From: Mycobacterium genavense ATCC 51234
Lineage (GTDB): Bacteria; Actinomycetota; Actinomycetes; Mycobacteriales; Mycobacteriaceae
Assembly: GCF_000526915.1 (NCBI RefSeq)
Contig: NZ_JAGZ01000009.1
Span: forward strand, 62,001 to 126,000
Direction of reading: 5' to 3'
DNA: 64,000 nucleotides
The notes below the pieces were generated by a model. The model had not been told where the DNA came from. It did no database searches and worked only from the letters and a program-made list of their open reading frames with translations. The position numbers were made by a program, and so were the translations under genes. Of the stretch, positions 10,246-20,092 are shown piece after piece (within the stretch, counting starts at the first letter, position 1; each line of letters starts with the position of its first letter).

Positions 10246-11959
10246 ATTCCGGGTCTGGGCCCCCAAACCCGCCCTCGTCCGCCTCGACGTCGACGGCGCG
10301 GTGCACGCGATGACGCCCACGCAAGACGGCTGGTGGCACGCGAGCGTCGACGCACCGGCGGACGCCCGCTACGGATTCCTGCTCGACGACGACCCTACGG
10401 TGCTGCCCGACCCGCGGTCGCCGCGCCAGCCCGACGGGGTGCACAAGCGCTCCCAGCTGTGGGATCCCACCGAAGCCACCTGGACCGACGACGGGTGGTC
10501 GGGCCGGGGCGTCGAAGGCGCGGTGATCTACGAACTGCACATCGGCACGTTCACCGAGGCCGGTACCTTCGATGCGCCATCGAAAAGGTGGACTACCTGG
10601 TCGATCTCGGCATCGACTTCGTCGAGCTGATGCCGGTCAACTCCTTCGCCGGAACCCACGGCTGGGGATACGACGGCGTGCTGTGGTACAGCGTGCACGA
10701 GCCCTACGGCGGGCCCGACGGCTTGGTCCGGTTCGTCGACGCCTGCCATGCCAGGGGTTTGGGCGTGTTGATCGACGCGGTGTTCAACCACTTGGGCCCG
10801 TCGGGAAACTACCTGCCCCGGTTCGGCCCGTACCTGTCGTCCGGGAGCAACCCGTGGGGCGAGGGCGTCAACATCGCCGACGCCGACTCCGACGAGGTGC
10901 GTCGCTACATCATCGGCTGCGCGCTGCGCTGGATGCGCGACTTTCACGCCGACGGGCTGCGGCTGGATGCCGTGTACGCGCTGGTGGACACCACGGCCGT
11001 GCACATTCTCGAGGAGATGGCGACCGAAACCGATTGGCTGTCACAACAAGTGGGCCGTCCACTGTCGCTGGTCGCCGAGAGCGACCGCAACGACCCGCGG
11101 CTGATCACCCCGCGCGATCACTACGGCTACGGGATCACCGCGCAGTGGGACGACGATATCCACCACGCCATCCACACCGCGGTATCCGGTGAACGCCAGG
11201 GCTATTACGCCGACTTCGGTTCACTGGCTACGCTGGCGGACACCCTGCCACGGCTTCTTTCACGCCGGCACCTACTCGTCGTTTCGCCGGCGCCGGCACG
11301 GCCGGCCGCTAGACACCAAAGCCATCCCGGCCAGTCGGTTGCTCGCCTATACCTGCACACACGACCAGGTCGGCAACCGCGCGCTCGGGGACCGGCCCTC
11401 GCAGCACCTGACCGGCGGCCAGCTGGCGATCAAGGCCGCCCTGGTGCTCGGATCACCGTACACTGCAATGCTTTTCATGGGCGAGGAATGGGGCGCGTCG
11501 ACGCCGTTCCAGTTCTTCAGCTCGCATCCCGAACCGGAGCTGGCCCGGGCCACCGCCGAGGGGCACAAGGCCGAGTTCGCCGAACACGGCTGGGATGCCG
11601 ATGACATCCCCGACTCGCAGGATCCGCAGACATTCCAGCGCTCCAAGCTGAATTGGGGCGAGGTCGACACCGCCGAGCATGCGCGCCTGCTGGGCTTCTA
11701 TCGAGACCTGATCGCTTTGCGGCGCAACGAGCCCGACTTGACCGACCCCTGGCTGGAGCGTCTCGTCGTCGACTACGACGAGGAACTGCGCTGGATCACG
11801 TTGTCGCGCGGGCAGTTACGCATCGCGTGCAACCTCGGTAGCGAGCCGGTAACGGTGCCGGTCGCCGGCGAGGTCGTGCTGGCGTGGCGTGAGCCGACCG
11901 CCGACGGTGGCGGCACGGCGCTGCAAGGGTATTCGATCGCGATCCTGCGCCACGGTTAG
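10238..11959 (+). pseudogene. treZ: Maltooligosyltrehalose trehalohydrolase, broken by two frameshifts
   Basis: TreZ (GH13) releases trehalose from maltooligosyltrehalose. The reading begins MAEFRVWAPKPALVRLD and breaks at about 10573-10577 (1-base loss in GATGCCGCC, between GTFDA and EKVDYLVDLG). It continues through AVFNHLGPSG, DGLRLDAVYAL and SLVAESDRN, then breaks again at about 11246-11250 (a 2-base loss between LADTL and HGFFHAGTYSSF). The remainder is typical, with CTHDQVGNRA and FMGEEWGAS. Restoring three bases gives 575 codons, a normal length. With treY also lost, the TreYZ route from glycogen to trehalose should be absent, leaving OtsAB (not in this window) as the likely route. Confidence 0.93.
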
Positions 11960-11973
11960 CCGTAAACCCGAAC

Positions 11974-13296
11974 TCACACGCTGACACGACCGGCGGTGCG
12001 CGTCGCGTCGGCGATCGCGTCGGCCAGCGGCCCGATCTCGCCTTCGGCCAGATCGGCGATGGTGACCCGGATTCCGGCCGGCGTGCCGATCCGGAACCGG
12101 GACCCCGGCGCGGCGGCCCACCCCGCGTTGATCAACCGCGTGATCGCGACCGTTTCGTCGGGCACCGGGATCCACACGTTGAGCCCGGAGCGGCCGTGCG
12201 CGGTGATCCCACGGTCGGTCAGCGCGGCGCGCAGCCGGGTGCGGTTGTCGGTGTAGCGCTGCGAGGCTTGGCGAATCAGACGCTCGGCGGCCGCGTCGGA
12301 CCACAACCGCACCGCGACATCCTGCAGCAGATGGCTCACCCACCCCGGCCCCAGCCGCAGCCGTCCGTGCACCCGCTCGACGGTGCGCTGATCGCCGGCG
12401 AGGACGGCCACCCGCAGGTCGGGACCGTAGGCCTTCGACGCCGACCGCACAAACGCCCAGCGGCCGCTCGACCCGGCCAGTGAATGCAGCAGCGCACCGG
12501 AAATGCCGGCGCAATGGTCGTCCTCGACGAGCAACACGTCGTCGCGCGCGGCCAACACGTCACGCAGCTCACCGGCGCGTCGCGCGGACAGCGCCGCCCC
12601 GGTCGGGTTCTGCGCGCGGGTGGTCACCACCAGCGCCCGCGCCCCGCGGCCCAACGCCCTGGCGACGTCGGCAACCAGCGGCCCGTCATCGTCGATACGC
12701 ACGGAATCGACCGAAAGCCCAAGCGCCGCAATCAAATCCAGTAGGTTCGCCCAGCCCGGATCCTCGACGGCCACCCGGTCGCCGGGGCGCAGGTGCGCGG
12801 CCAGCACCCGCTCGATGCCGTCGAGCGCACCGCTGGTGAGCGCGAGATGATCGGCCGGAACACCGTCGGCGCCCAGTGTCGTGCGGGCCAAGTCGACCAG
12901 TACCGGCGACATGGCCGGCTCCCCGTAGAGCACCGTTCGCTCGGACGAAACATGTTGCGGGACAGCCGTAATGGGTAGCAGCGCCGGATCCGGGTTGCCG
13001 GTGGACAGGTCGCGCACGCCGGCGGGGACGTCCAGGCCCAGTAGCGAGCGCGGCGTGATGGCCGGGCGGTGGCGCACCCGGGTGCCGCGCCGGCCCGAGG
13101 TTTCGACGGCCCCGCGATCGCGCAATAGGCGGTAGGCCGCGGCGGCGGTGTTGGCGTTCACGCCGAGTCGCGCGGCCAGCTCCCGCACCGGCGGCAATAC
13201 GTCACCGGGCGCCAGCGCGCCGCTCGAGATGCCGTCCTCGATGCTGGCGGCTATGGACTCCGCACCGGTCCCCGCTATGCTGTATTGCACTGGCAC
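11974..13296 (-). CDS. MocR-type regulator (GntR winged helix plus aminotransferase-like domain)
   Basis: 440 residues. The N-terminal GntR helix-turn-helix (about 15-80: LPPVRELAARLGVNANTAAAAY) is followed by a class I aminotransferase-like domain with QNPTGAALS, the aspartate of VLLVEDDHCAG, and a PLP-lysine candidate in VRSASKAYGPDLR. MocR proteins use PLP-type cofactors to regulate neighbouring genes, often divergent PNPOx or vitamin B6 genes, and here the divergent neighbour is a PNPOx-fold flavoprotein gene. GTG at 13296 is used; GTG at 13290 is an alternative. Not present at this place in M. tuberculosis. Intact. Confidence 0.85.
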   Translation of the reverse strand: MPVQYSIAGTGAESIAASIEDGISSGALAPGDVLPPVRELAARLGVNANTAAAAYRLLRDRGAVETSGRRGTRVRHRPAITPRSLLGLDVPAGVRDLSTGNPDPALLPITAVPQHVSSERTVLYGEPAMSPVLVDLARTTLGADGVPADHLALTSGALDGIERVLAAHLRPGDRVAVEDPGWANLLDLIAALGLSVDSVRIDDDGPLVADVARALGRGARALVVTTRAQNPTGAALSARRAGELRDVLAARDDVLLVEDDHCAGISGALLHSLAGSSGRWAFVRSASKAYGPDLRVAVLAGDQRTVERVHGRLRLGPGWVSHLLQDVAVRLWSDAAAERLIRQASQRYTDNRTRLRAALTDRGITAHGRSGLNVWIPVPDETVAITRLINAGWAAAPGSRFRIGTPAGIRVTIADLAEGEIGPLADAIADATRTAGRVSV

Positions 13297-13336
13297 AGTA
13301 ATCAGTATGTACTAATTCAATATCATCGGCAATCCG

Positions 13337-13983
13337 ATGCACTACCGTCTCACGTCTCGCACGACGCCCACCGCTACCGGGAGCGCGCTCGCTACGACCG
13401 CGACACCGTCCATCGGATCCTGGACGAGGCCCTGATCTGTCACCTCGGGTACCTGAACGCCGGTCGGCCGGTGGTGTTGCCGACGACGCACGCCCGGCTC
13501 GGGGAAACTCTCTACCTGCACGGATCCACCGGCAGCCGGCCGATGCGGGGCGCCGGCGCAGGCCTGCCGGTGTGCGTCACCGCCACCCTGGTCGACGGGC
13601 TGGTGCTGGCCCGCTCGGCGCTGCACCATTCGCTGGTCTATCGCTCGGTGGTGGTGATCGGCGACGCCCGCCTGGTGGACGACACGGCGGAGAAGTCGCG
13701 GGCGCTTGCCGGGCTGCTCGATCACATCGCGCCCGGACGTGCCGCCGACTGCCGAGCCCCGAACGCGAAGGAGCTCGCCGCGACCGCGGTGCTCGCCGTC
13801 GACATGCTCGAGGTGTCGGCCAAGGTACGCGATGGTGGGCCCGCCGACGAGCCGGAGGATCACGCGCTACCGCACTGGGCCGGGATGGCTCCGCTGCGCC
13901 TGACCGCCGGTGTGCCGATACCGGCCGACGACCTCGACCCCGCCATCCTGGCCCCGGCTTATCTGGCGCAGTACTCGCGGTGA
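13337..13983 (+). pseudogene. PNPOx-fold FMN-binding protein, probable frameshift near the start
   Basis: The body reads as a pyridoxamine-phosphate-oxidase-like flavoprotein (RYRERARYDRDTVHRILDEA, ICHLGYLNAGRPVVLPTT, HGSTGSRPMRG, HHSLVYRSVVVIG). That frame has no ATG or GTG, only a TTG at 13285 inside the divergent regulator's start. A good start exists one frame off: ATG at 13337 gives MHYRLTSRTTPT, which joins RYRERARY exactly if one C is restored in the CCC at about 13368-13372, giving 216 codons. I therefore call a 1-base deletion. Divergent from the MocR regulator, probably its target. Confidence 0.65.
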
Positions 13984-14057
13984 TGCTCGGCGAACGTCGA
14001 CTTGGTGGGGTGTTTTCGCGTTTTCATGCCCGACAACTCGACGTTCGGCGCGCAAAG

Positions 14058-15353
14058 TCAGAGCAACAAGTAGCGGTAGGCCGGCGAGCCCGGTTGCAAC
14101 GTCTCGAAGTGAATCTCGGTCTCGCGCATCCGCTCCAGCAGATCGTCGAGGTCGGCCGACGAGCCCAGCTGGATGCCGACCAGCGCCTCGCCCGTCTCGC
14201 GGTTGTTGCGCTTGACGTACTCGAACAGCGTGATGTCGTCGTTGGGCCCGAGCACGTCGTCCAGGAATCGGCGCAGCGCGCCGGGCTCCTGTGGGAAGTC
14301 CACCAGGAAGTAGTGCTTGAGCCCGAGGTGGACCAGCGAGCGTTCGAGCACCTCGCCGTAGCGCGACACGTCGTTGTTGCCGCCCGAGATCAGGCACACC
14401 ACGGTGGATCCGGGCTCGACGTCGGCTTCCAGCAGGCCGGCGACGGACAGCGCGCCCGCCGGCTCGGCGATGATGCCCTCGTTCTGGTAGAGATCCAGCA
14501 TCGCGGTGCACACCGCGCCCTCGTCGACCGTCGTGATCGACACCATGTCGCCCGCGGCGGCCAGCGCGGCATGCGTCAGCGTCCCGGCTCGCTTCACCGC
14601 GGCGCCGTCGACAAACTGGTCGACGTGGTCCAACGTCACCGGCTCGCCGGCGGCCAGCGCGGCCATCATCGCCGCGGCGCCCGCCGGTTCGACCCCGAGT
14701 ACCGCGGTGCTCGGCGTGCGCTCGGACAGATAGGTCGTGATGCCCGCGATGCAGCCGCCGCCGCCCACCGGAACCACCACCAGGTCGGGCTCCCCGATGC
14801 CAAGCTGGCCCAGTTGGTCCAGCAGCTCGACGGCGATAGTGCCCTGCCCGGCCATCGTGCGCAGGTCGTCGTACGGCGGAACCAGCGTCGCGCCGGTGCG
14901 TTTCACGTCCTCGAGGGCCGCCTCGGCGGCCAGGTCGTAGGTGGATCCGCCCACGATCAGCTCGATGAAGCTCTCCCCGTGGTAGCGGATCCGGTCGCGC
15001 TTCTGCTTGGGCGTCTTGGCCGGCACGTAGACGCGGCCATGCACACCCAGCGCCCGGCAGGCGTAGGCGAACCCTTGCGCGTGGTTGCCCGCCGAGGAGC
15101 ACACCACGCCGGCGCCGATCTCCTCGTCGGAGAGCTGCACCAGCAGGTTGTAGGCCCCGCGCAGCTTGTAGGAGCGCACGACCTGCAGGTCTTCACGCTT
15201 GAGGTAGACCTGCGCACCGGTGATCGCCGACAGCCGGTCGCTGTACTGCAGCGGGGTCGGGGTGACGACCGGTGCAATCCGCTGAGCAGCGCCGTCAATG
15301 TCGGCCGCGGTCAGCGGCGACGTGCTGGGGCTCTGGCTCGGTTCGGCGGACAC
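14058..15353 (-). CDS. ilvA: Threonine dehydratase (biosynthetic), IlvA
   Basis: PLP enzyme deaminating threonine to 2-oxobutyrate, the entry step to isoleucine. The 431 residues show VYLKREDLQVVRSYKLRGAY (PLP-lysine in SYKLRGA), SSAGNHAQGFAYAC, the phosphate loop VPVGGGGCIAG, and a C-terminal ACT-like regulatory region (HYFLVDFPQEPGALRRFLDD) where isoleucine feedback would act. Corresponds to Rv1559. Convergent with the preceding flavoprotein pseudogene and upstream of the F420-type gene on the same strand. Intact. Confidence 0.95.
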   Translation of the reverse strand: MSAEPSQSPSTSPLTAADIDGAAQRIAPVVTPTPLQYSDRLSAITGAQVYLKREDLQVVRSYKLRGAYNLLVQLSDEEIGAGVVCSSAGNHAQGFAYACRALGVHGRVYVPAKTPKQKRDRIRYHGESFIELIVGGSTYDLAAEAALEDVKRTGATLVPPYDDLRTMAGQGTIAVELLDQLGQLGIGEPDLVVVPVGGGGCIAGITTYLSERTPSTAVLGVEPAGAAAMMAALAAGEPVTLDHVDQFVDGAAVKRAGTLTHAALAAAGDMVSITTVDEGAVCTAMLDLYQNEGIIAEPAGALSVAGLLEADVEPGSTVVCLISGGNNDVSRYGEVLERSLVHLGLKHYFLVDFPQEPGALRRFLDDVLGPNDDITLFEYVKRNNRETGEALVGIQLGSSADLDDLLERMRETEIHFETLQPGSPAYRYLLL

Positions 15354-15396
15354 CGATTAATGGTGCCATGCACCCCCCGCCACCGGCCTAATCGGC

Positions 15397-15834
15397 TCAG
15401 CTCACCGGGGTGAGCACAAACACCGGAATCTGGCGGTCGGTCTTCGTCTGGTACTCGGCGTGGTCCGGCCACGCCGCCACCGCCCGTTCCCACCACATGG
15501 CCTTCTCGTCGCCGAACACCTCGTGGGCGTCGTAGTCGCGGGTGACGGCGCCGTCCTGCAGCTCGACGCGCGGGTTCTTGACGATGTTGTAGTACCAGAC
15601 CGGGTTCTTCGGGGCGCCGCCCAGCGAGGCGACGACCGCGTACTGGCCGTCGTGCTCGACCCGCATCAGCGGGGTCTTGCGCAGCTTGCCGGTCTTGGCG
15701 CCCACCGTGGTCAGCAGGATGATGGGCTTGCCCTTCATATCCGCTGCCTCGGTACCACCGGATGCGGCGTACTTGTCGGCTTGTTCGCGGGACCAATCCC
15801 AGGGGCTGGGGGCGTATTCACCTTCTAGCGGCAT
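15397..15834 (-). CDS. Deazaflavin (F420)-dependent nitroreductase-family protein (Rv1558-like)
   Basis: 145-residue single-domain split-barrel protein of the Ddn family, which binds coenzyme F420 and reduces quinones or nitro compounds at the membrane. Typical stretches are KPIILLTTVGAKTGKLRKTPLMRV, GQYAVVASLGG, NPVWYYNIVKNP and a C-terminal IPVFVLTP. The ATG giving MPLEGEYAPSPWDW was chosen to match relatives; an upstream start would add 46 Arg/Pro-rich residues typical of intergenic sequence. F420 biosynthesis genes fbiA and fbiB lie in the same window and are intact. Confidence 0.88.
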   Translation of the reverse strand: MPLEGEYAPSPWDWSREQADKYAASGGTEAADMKGKPIILLTTVGAKTGKLRKTPLMRVEHDGQYAVVASLGGAPKNPVWYYNIVKNPRVELQDGAVTRDYDAHEVFGDEKAMWWERAVAAWPDHAEYQTKTDRQIPVFVLTPVS

Positions 15835-16043
15835 GGCCACCACTGTAAGGCCCCGTTTCGGTCCCGGGGGGCGGGCGCGGTTCGCGCACGACCTCCCGGC
15901 GACGCTCAGCGAGTTGCGCGGAGGCCGGACCGTCGAAGGCGGCGCGCGGACGCAAATCCGGTGCGCGCACACCCAAGGGCTCGTACCGGGCGCGCACCAT
16001 AGTGGAGCTGACGGCGCGCGATAACTCGATCAGCGGGGGCACC

Positions 16044-16877
16044 ATGACAGGCCAGTTCGCCGGCAAAGTTGCGTTCATCACCGCCGCGGCACGAGGCCAG
16101 GGCCGGTCGCACGCAGTGCGCTTCGCCGAGGAAGGCGCCGACATCATCGCCGTCGACATCTACGACCAGATCGGCTCGGTCGCACACAAACTGGCCAGCG
16201 CGGAAGACCTAGACGAAACGGTCAATCTGGTAGAGAAGACCGGTCGTCGCATCGTGGCCGAACGTGCCGACGTTCGGGACTTCAACCGGCTCCAATCCGT
16301 CTTGGATGATGCCGTCGCCGAACTCGGCCGCCTCGACTTTGTGCTGGCCAACGCCGGCATGGCACTCGGCGCCGGTCTGCCTGAGCCATCCATATCGGCT
16401 TACCTTGATGCGGTCGACGTGATGTTGAACGGTGTCTACTTCACCATCGAAGCCGCGCTACCTGCCTTGCTCGAGCACGGTGAGGGCGGCGCGATAGTGA
16501 TCACCAGTTCGGCGGCCGGGCTCAAATCGATCGGTCGAAGTTTCGACACCCGCGAACATGGATTAGCGGGCTATACCGCAGCCAAGCATGGCGTCGGCGG
16601 ATTAATGCGCTACTTCGCAACCATCCTCGCCGAGAAGAACATTCGGGTGAATTCGGTGCACCCGACAGGCGTCGCGACGCCGATGATCCAGAACGACGCC
16701 GTGGAGAGCTACGCACGGGAACATCCGGCCTTCGCTGAGGCTTTCGTGAATTTACTCCCGGTGCCGGCGATCGATACCGCCGACGTCACCGACGCGATGG
16801 TCTACTTGTGCGGCGAGTCTGGGCGCTACATCACCGGTGTGACGTTGCCGTTGGATGGCGGGCTTCTGCTCAAATGA
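16044..16877 (+). CDS. SDR oxidoreductase of the mycofactocin-coupled type
   Basis: 277-residue short-chain dehydrogenase/reductase. The nucleotide-binding start is GKVAFITAAARGQGRSHAVR, where the usual TGAARGQG has Ala for the first Gly. It is followed by IIAVDI, LANAGM, the catalytic Ser in VITSSAAG, YTAAKHG (Tyr-x-x-x-Lys) and LPLDGGLLLK. The long insertion after the second strand and the RGQGRSHA motif are typical of mycofactocin-associated SDRs that hold a non-exchangeable NAD. Substrate unknown. It ends 2 bases from the convergent AraC pseudogene, a common regulator-enzyme pairing. Intact. Confidence 0.85.
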   Translation: MTGQFAGKVAFITAAARGQGRSHAVRFAEEGADIIAVDIYDQIGSVAHKLASAEDLDETVNLVEKTGRRIVAERADVRDFNRLQSVLDDAVAELGRLDFVLANAGMALGAGLPEPSISAYLDAVDVMLNGVYFTIEAALPALLEHGEGGAIVITSSAAGLKSIGRSFDTREHGLAGYTAAKHGVGGLMRYFATILAEKNIRVNSVHPTGVATPMIQNDAVESYAREHPAFAEAFVNLLPVPAIDTADVTDAMVYLCGESGRYITGVTLPLDGGLLLK

Positions 16878-16879
16878 GC

Positions 16880-17884
16880 TTATGCCGGAGCGGATCTGAC
16901 GACACTGGCAGCCGATTTCCCGCCACAATAGTCCCGCGGGCAGACGCCGTAGGTCGAGCTGAACATCCGCGAGAAGTGCGACGGGTCGATCAGGCCCCAG
17001 TTGGCAGCGATCGACGCTATTGAGCGTTCGGCAAGGTCGGGATTTGAGAGATCTTTACGGCAATGCTCGAGACGACGAATCCTGATCCACCCCGTGACGG
17101 TCTGTCCGGCGCCCTCGAATAGTTTCTGCAACGTACGAACCGATATGTAGTGAGCCGCAGCAATGCTCGGCACATCGAGATATGGATCGGAAAGCTGATT
17201 CTCGATGTATGCCTGGACCCGCAGGAGCAGGCCCGCGTTGCTGCTACCGCCCGGCTCGACGGCCAATTGCTCGGCGAACAATGCCGCAAGGAGATCCAGG
17301 GTCGCATCGGCGAGGCGCGACGACGCCAAAGGCACTCCGCCGTCGAGCTGTCGACGAAGACCGACAAGGTATTGTGCGACAAGCAAACCCAGCCCTTGCT
17401 CACCACTTATCGGTCGCAACCGTAAGTGCTCCAAGTGCCCTGGAGACAGTCGCAGCGCGGGGCGGGGAAACATCACCGTCTGCATCCGGAATGATGCACC
17501 GGTGCTGATTTCGTACGGGCGGGTGGTGTCATACAGGATGATGTCACCCGGGCCCAGACAAACCTGTCGATCTTCTTGCGATACCGCAGAAACACCGGAC
17601 AGCTGAATGCCGACCTTGAGATATTCGGGACTGCTTGCCGAGGTCAGCTTTCGGGTGCGACGAGCCACAAACGGACAGCTGGATGTGCCCCAGCCTCGCC
17701 GACCGCGCTTTGGCTTGGAAATTGCCGACGTCGTCGGCAGACAATCGCATCGGGATCAATTCGTTGGAGATGAATTGGCCAAACGCTCGAATTGTCCGGG
17801 GCCGAGCCAGTGCCACTCCGCCGAGGCGTCGCTGGCAATGCCTTCCACCGTTCGGCTTTGCTCCGCGTGGTTGTCGTCGCACAT
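16880..17884 (-). pseudogene. AraC-family regulator with two frameshifts
   Basis: The C-terminal two-thirds reads as an AraC regulator: a cupin-like AraC-binding domain (EYLKVGIQLSG, GPGDIILYDTTRPYEI) and a double helix-turn-helix (VPSIAAAHYISVRTLQKLFE, DPSHFSRMFSSTYGVCPRDY). The start is ATG at 17884 after a GGGGGA ribosome site (MCDDNHAEQSRTVEGIASD). The frame must change at about 17798-17805 to reach FGQFISNELIPMRLSADDVG, then return at about 17665-17675 to reach VARRTRKLTSASSPEY. Without the shifts the N-terminal reading stops at a TGA after about 40 codons. The changes (a loss of 1 and a loss of 2) restore about 336 codons. Likely former regulator of the adjacent SDR gene. Confidence 0.8.
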
Positions 17885-18017
17885 CCAACGTCCCCCAGTC
17901 TCCGGCTTGCGTCTCCGGGCCGCCGACGTGACCACGCGCAGCCCTCACCCGCTATGAGAGCGAGCGTCAATTAGCTGGACACGAGATGTGGGCCGAATTA
18001 GTTCGCCCGGCCGGAGA

Positions 18018-19909
18018 TCAGTGCGCCCGGGCGATTTCGGCGATGGCGTTGACGCGTCGCGTCGCCGTCGCGACCTCGTCCGCGAACTCCTGGTGACGCT
18101 TGGCCAGTTGCTCGGAGTCCAAACCGTCGACCAGCTCGCGATGGCGCGCCAGCCGCAGCGCGGTCTTGAAGAGCTCCATCGACCCCGACTCGGCGCTGGC
18201 GATCCGGCGCTGCAACTCCCACTGCTTGCCCAGTTCCAGACATTCGTTGAGGAAGGCGTTTTCGTCGAGGGACTCGTCCTCGAGGGCGGCCAGCCGGTCG
18301 GCGACGATGTGGTAGGCGTCCAAAAACGGACGCAACACCAGGTGTGCCAGCAACAGGTCGGCGGACTCCAAAAGCCCGCGCACGTCGGCAGCGGCCGCGG
18401 CCTTGCTGGTGTCCTCCACCGGGCCGATCAGGCGTACCTCGTCGGCGAGCTCCTTCTCGAACTGGGCACGGCCGGAGAACAGGAACTCGAACTTCAGCAA
18501 CTCCCGCAAGCTCAGCGCCTCGTCGCGCACGGTCACCGGCGACACCATGCCGTCCGCGGAATTCTCGGCATTTTCCACCGCGGCCAGCAGCGCGGTTTCG
18601 GCGATCGCGCGATCGACCAGAATGTGGATCGCGGTGTTGCGGTAGAACGCCGCGACCAGGTGCTGGTCCTCGCCGATCCCCCACACCGCTTCGGTGCCGG
18701 CCTCGTACACGCTGACCACGCCGGAGGCGACCAGTTGGTGCAACGTCCAGCGGATCGTGGAGCGGTTCGTCAGGTCGGCGGCACCGGCAACCTACCAGTT
18801 GCGTGCCGTGATGTAGCTGGCCAGTGGTCGCACGGTGGCCAGCACCTCGCTGATCGACAACGACCGGTCCGCGCCCAGCAACGCCAGGCTCACCACCGCG
18901 GTCGGCGTGACCGCCGTCGCGCGGTTGATCCGGTGCTCGACGTCCAGCGCGATGCGTTCGATCTCGGTTCCGGTGCCCGCTTCCTCACCCCGCAATTCCT
19001 CGAGGCGTTTGCGCAGCGGCAACGGCTCGCCGAAGTCCAGGTAGGCCCGGCCGAGCCGCTTGCCCTGCTGGCGAGCCAGCCCGACCAGGAAACGCAGATC
19101 TTCGGGCCGTTTGACCGCGCCGTAGGCTTCGGTGGTCATCGCCTCGACCTCATGCAGCTGGTCGTACACGATCGACGTGGGCACCAAATACACTTCGGGA
19201 CCGTCGATTTCGTCGACGGCGTCGGTGATGTAGCGCAGGATCCCGAACACCGGGGGACGCAGTTTGCCGGTCCTGGTTCTGCCTCCCTCGATCGACCAGG
19301 ACAGGTTCGCGTGGTTTTGCACCAGTTGCGCGGAATAGGCGCGTAAGGCGAAGCAGTAGACGGGAATGTCCTTGGTCTGACGCCGGATTAAGATGGTGCC
19401 GGTGCGCTTGGCCCAGCCGCCCACGGGGAAGAAGTTCAGGTTCGATCCGCCGAAGGTTAGCGCCGGCGAGAGCCGGTTGGCCAGGATCATTTCCGGCAAC
19501 ACCATGCCGTCCAGGTAGGAGCGGTGCGAAAGGCAAAGGCCAGCGTCGCTTTGCGATCGAGTTTGCGCAGCTGCTCGATCTGATCCTCGTCGACCAGCAC
19601 GTCGTAGGCCCGCATCAGCCAGCGGCTGAATCCGCGCCAGCCCTGCACCGCCCGCTCGTCGAGTGAGGCCGCCATCTCGCGCAGGTAGCCCGCCGCTTCG
19701 GCGCCCACGTCGCCGGGGTCGCGGCCGAGCTCGTCGGCCAACTTGGCCAGCTTCTCGTCGTACCACGGCGCACCTAGCAACTGGGCCACGGCGGCGGGAT
19801 CGGTCGACAGCGGTGTCACCGATTCCTTGACAATTCCGGTGCGCTGCAATATCTTTCGTGCCCAAGCACGTCCGAGTTCACGTGCCGTCGCGAGCCGCCC
19901 GCCGGTCAT
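18018..19909 (-). pseudogene. plsB1: Glycerol-3-phosphate acyltransferase PlsB1, frameshift plus internal stop
   Basis: PlsB-type acyltransferase (Rv1551-like) for the first acylation in phospholipid or triglyceride synthesis. The start MTGGRLATARELGRAW is typical. At about 19528-19531 a T is missing from a TTTT run, so KATLAFAF no longer joins the acyltransferase box HRSYLDGM (the H-x4-D motif). The second frame carries WSIEGGRTRTGKL and runs to SYITARNW, where an in-frame TAG (18792-18794) precedes VAGAADLTNRSTIRWTLHQL in the same frame. Restoring one base gives 631 codons, normal length. Two independent lesions argue for a dead gene. A second PlsB (PlsB2) elsewhere would normally carry the essential function. 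Confidence 0.92.
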
Positions 19910-20092
19910 GCCGCTCGCACCGTTCTGGTCATTGCCGTTTCTCCTTCAGCTGGCGCTCGGGTGGGCGGCCCGGCTTGTCACCACTCCACCCCCCTCGCTG
20001 AGCGTACGTCCGCCGTCGGGGGCCATGGGACACAATTTGCGATTTTGCGGGTGGACCGGTCTGCCCGATCGAGGGGCGCCGAGTACGTTCGG

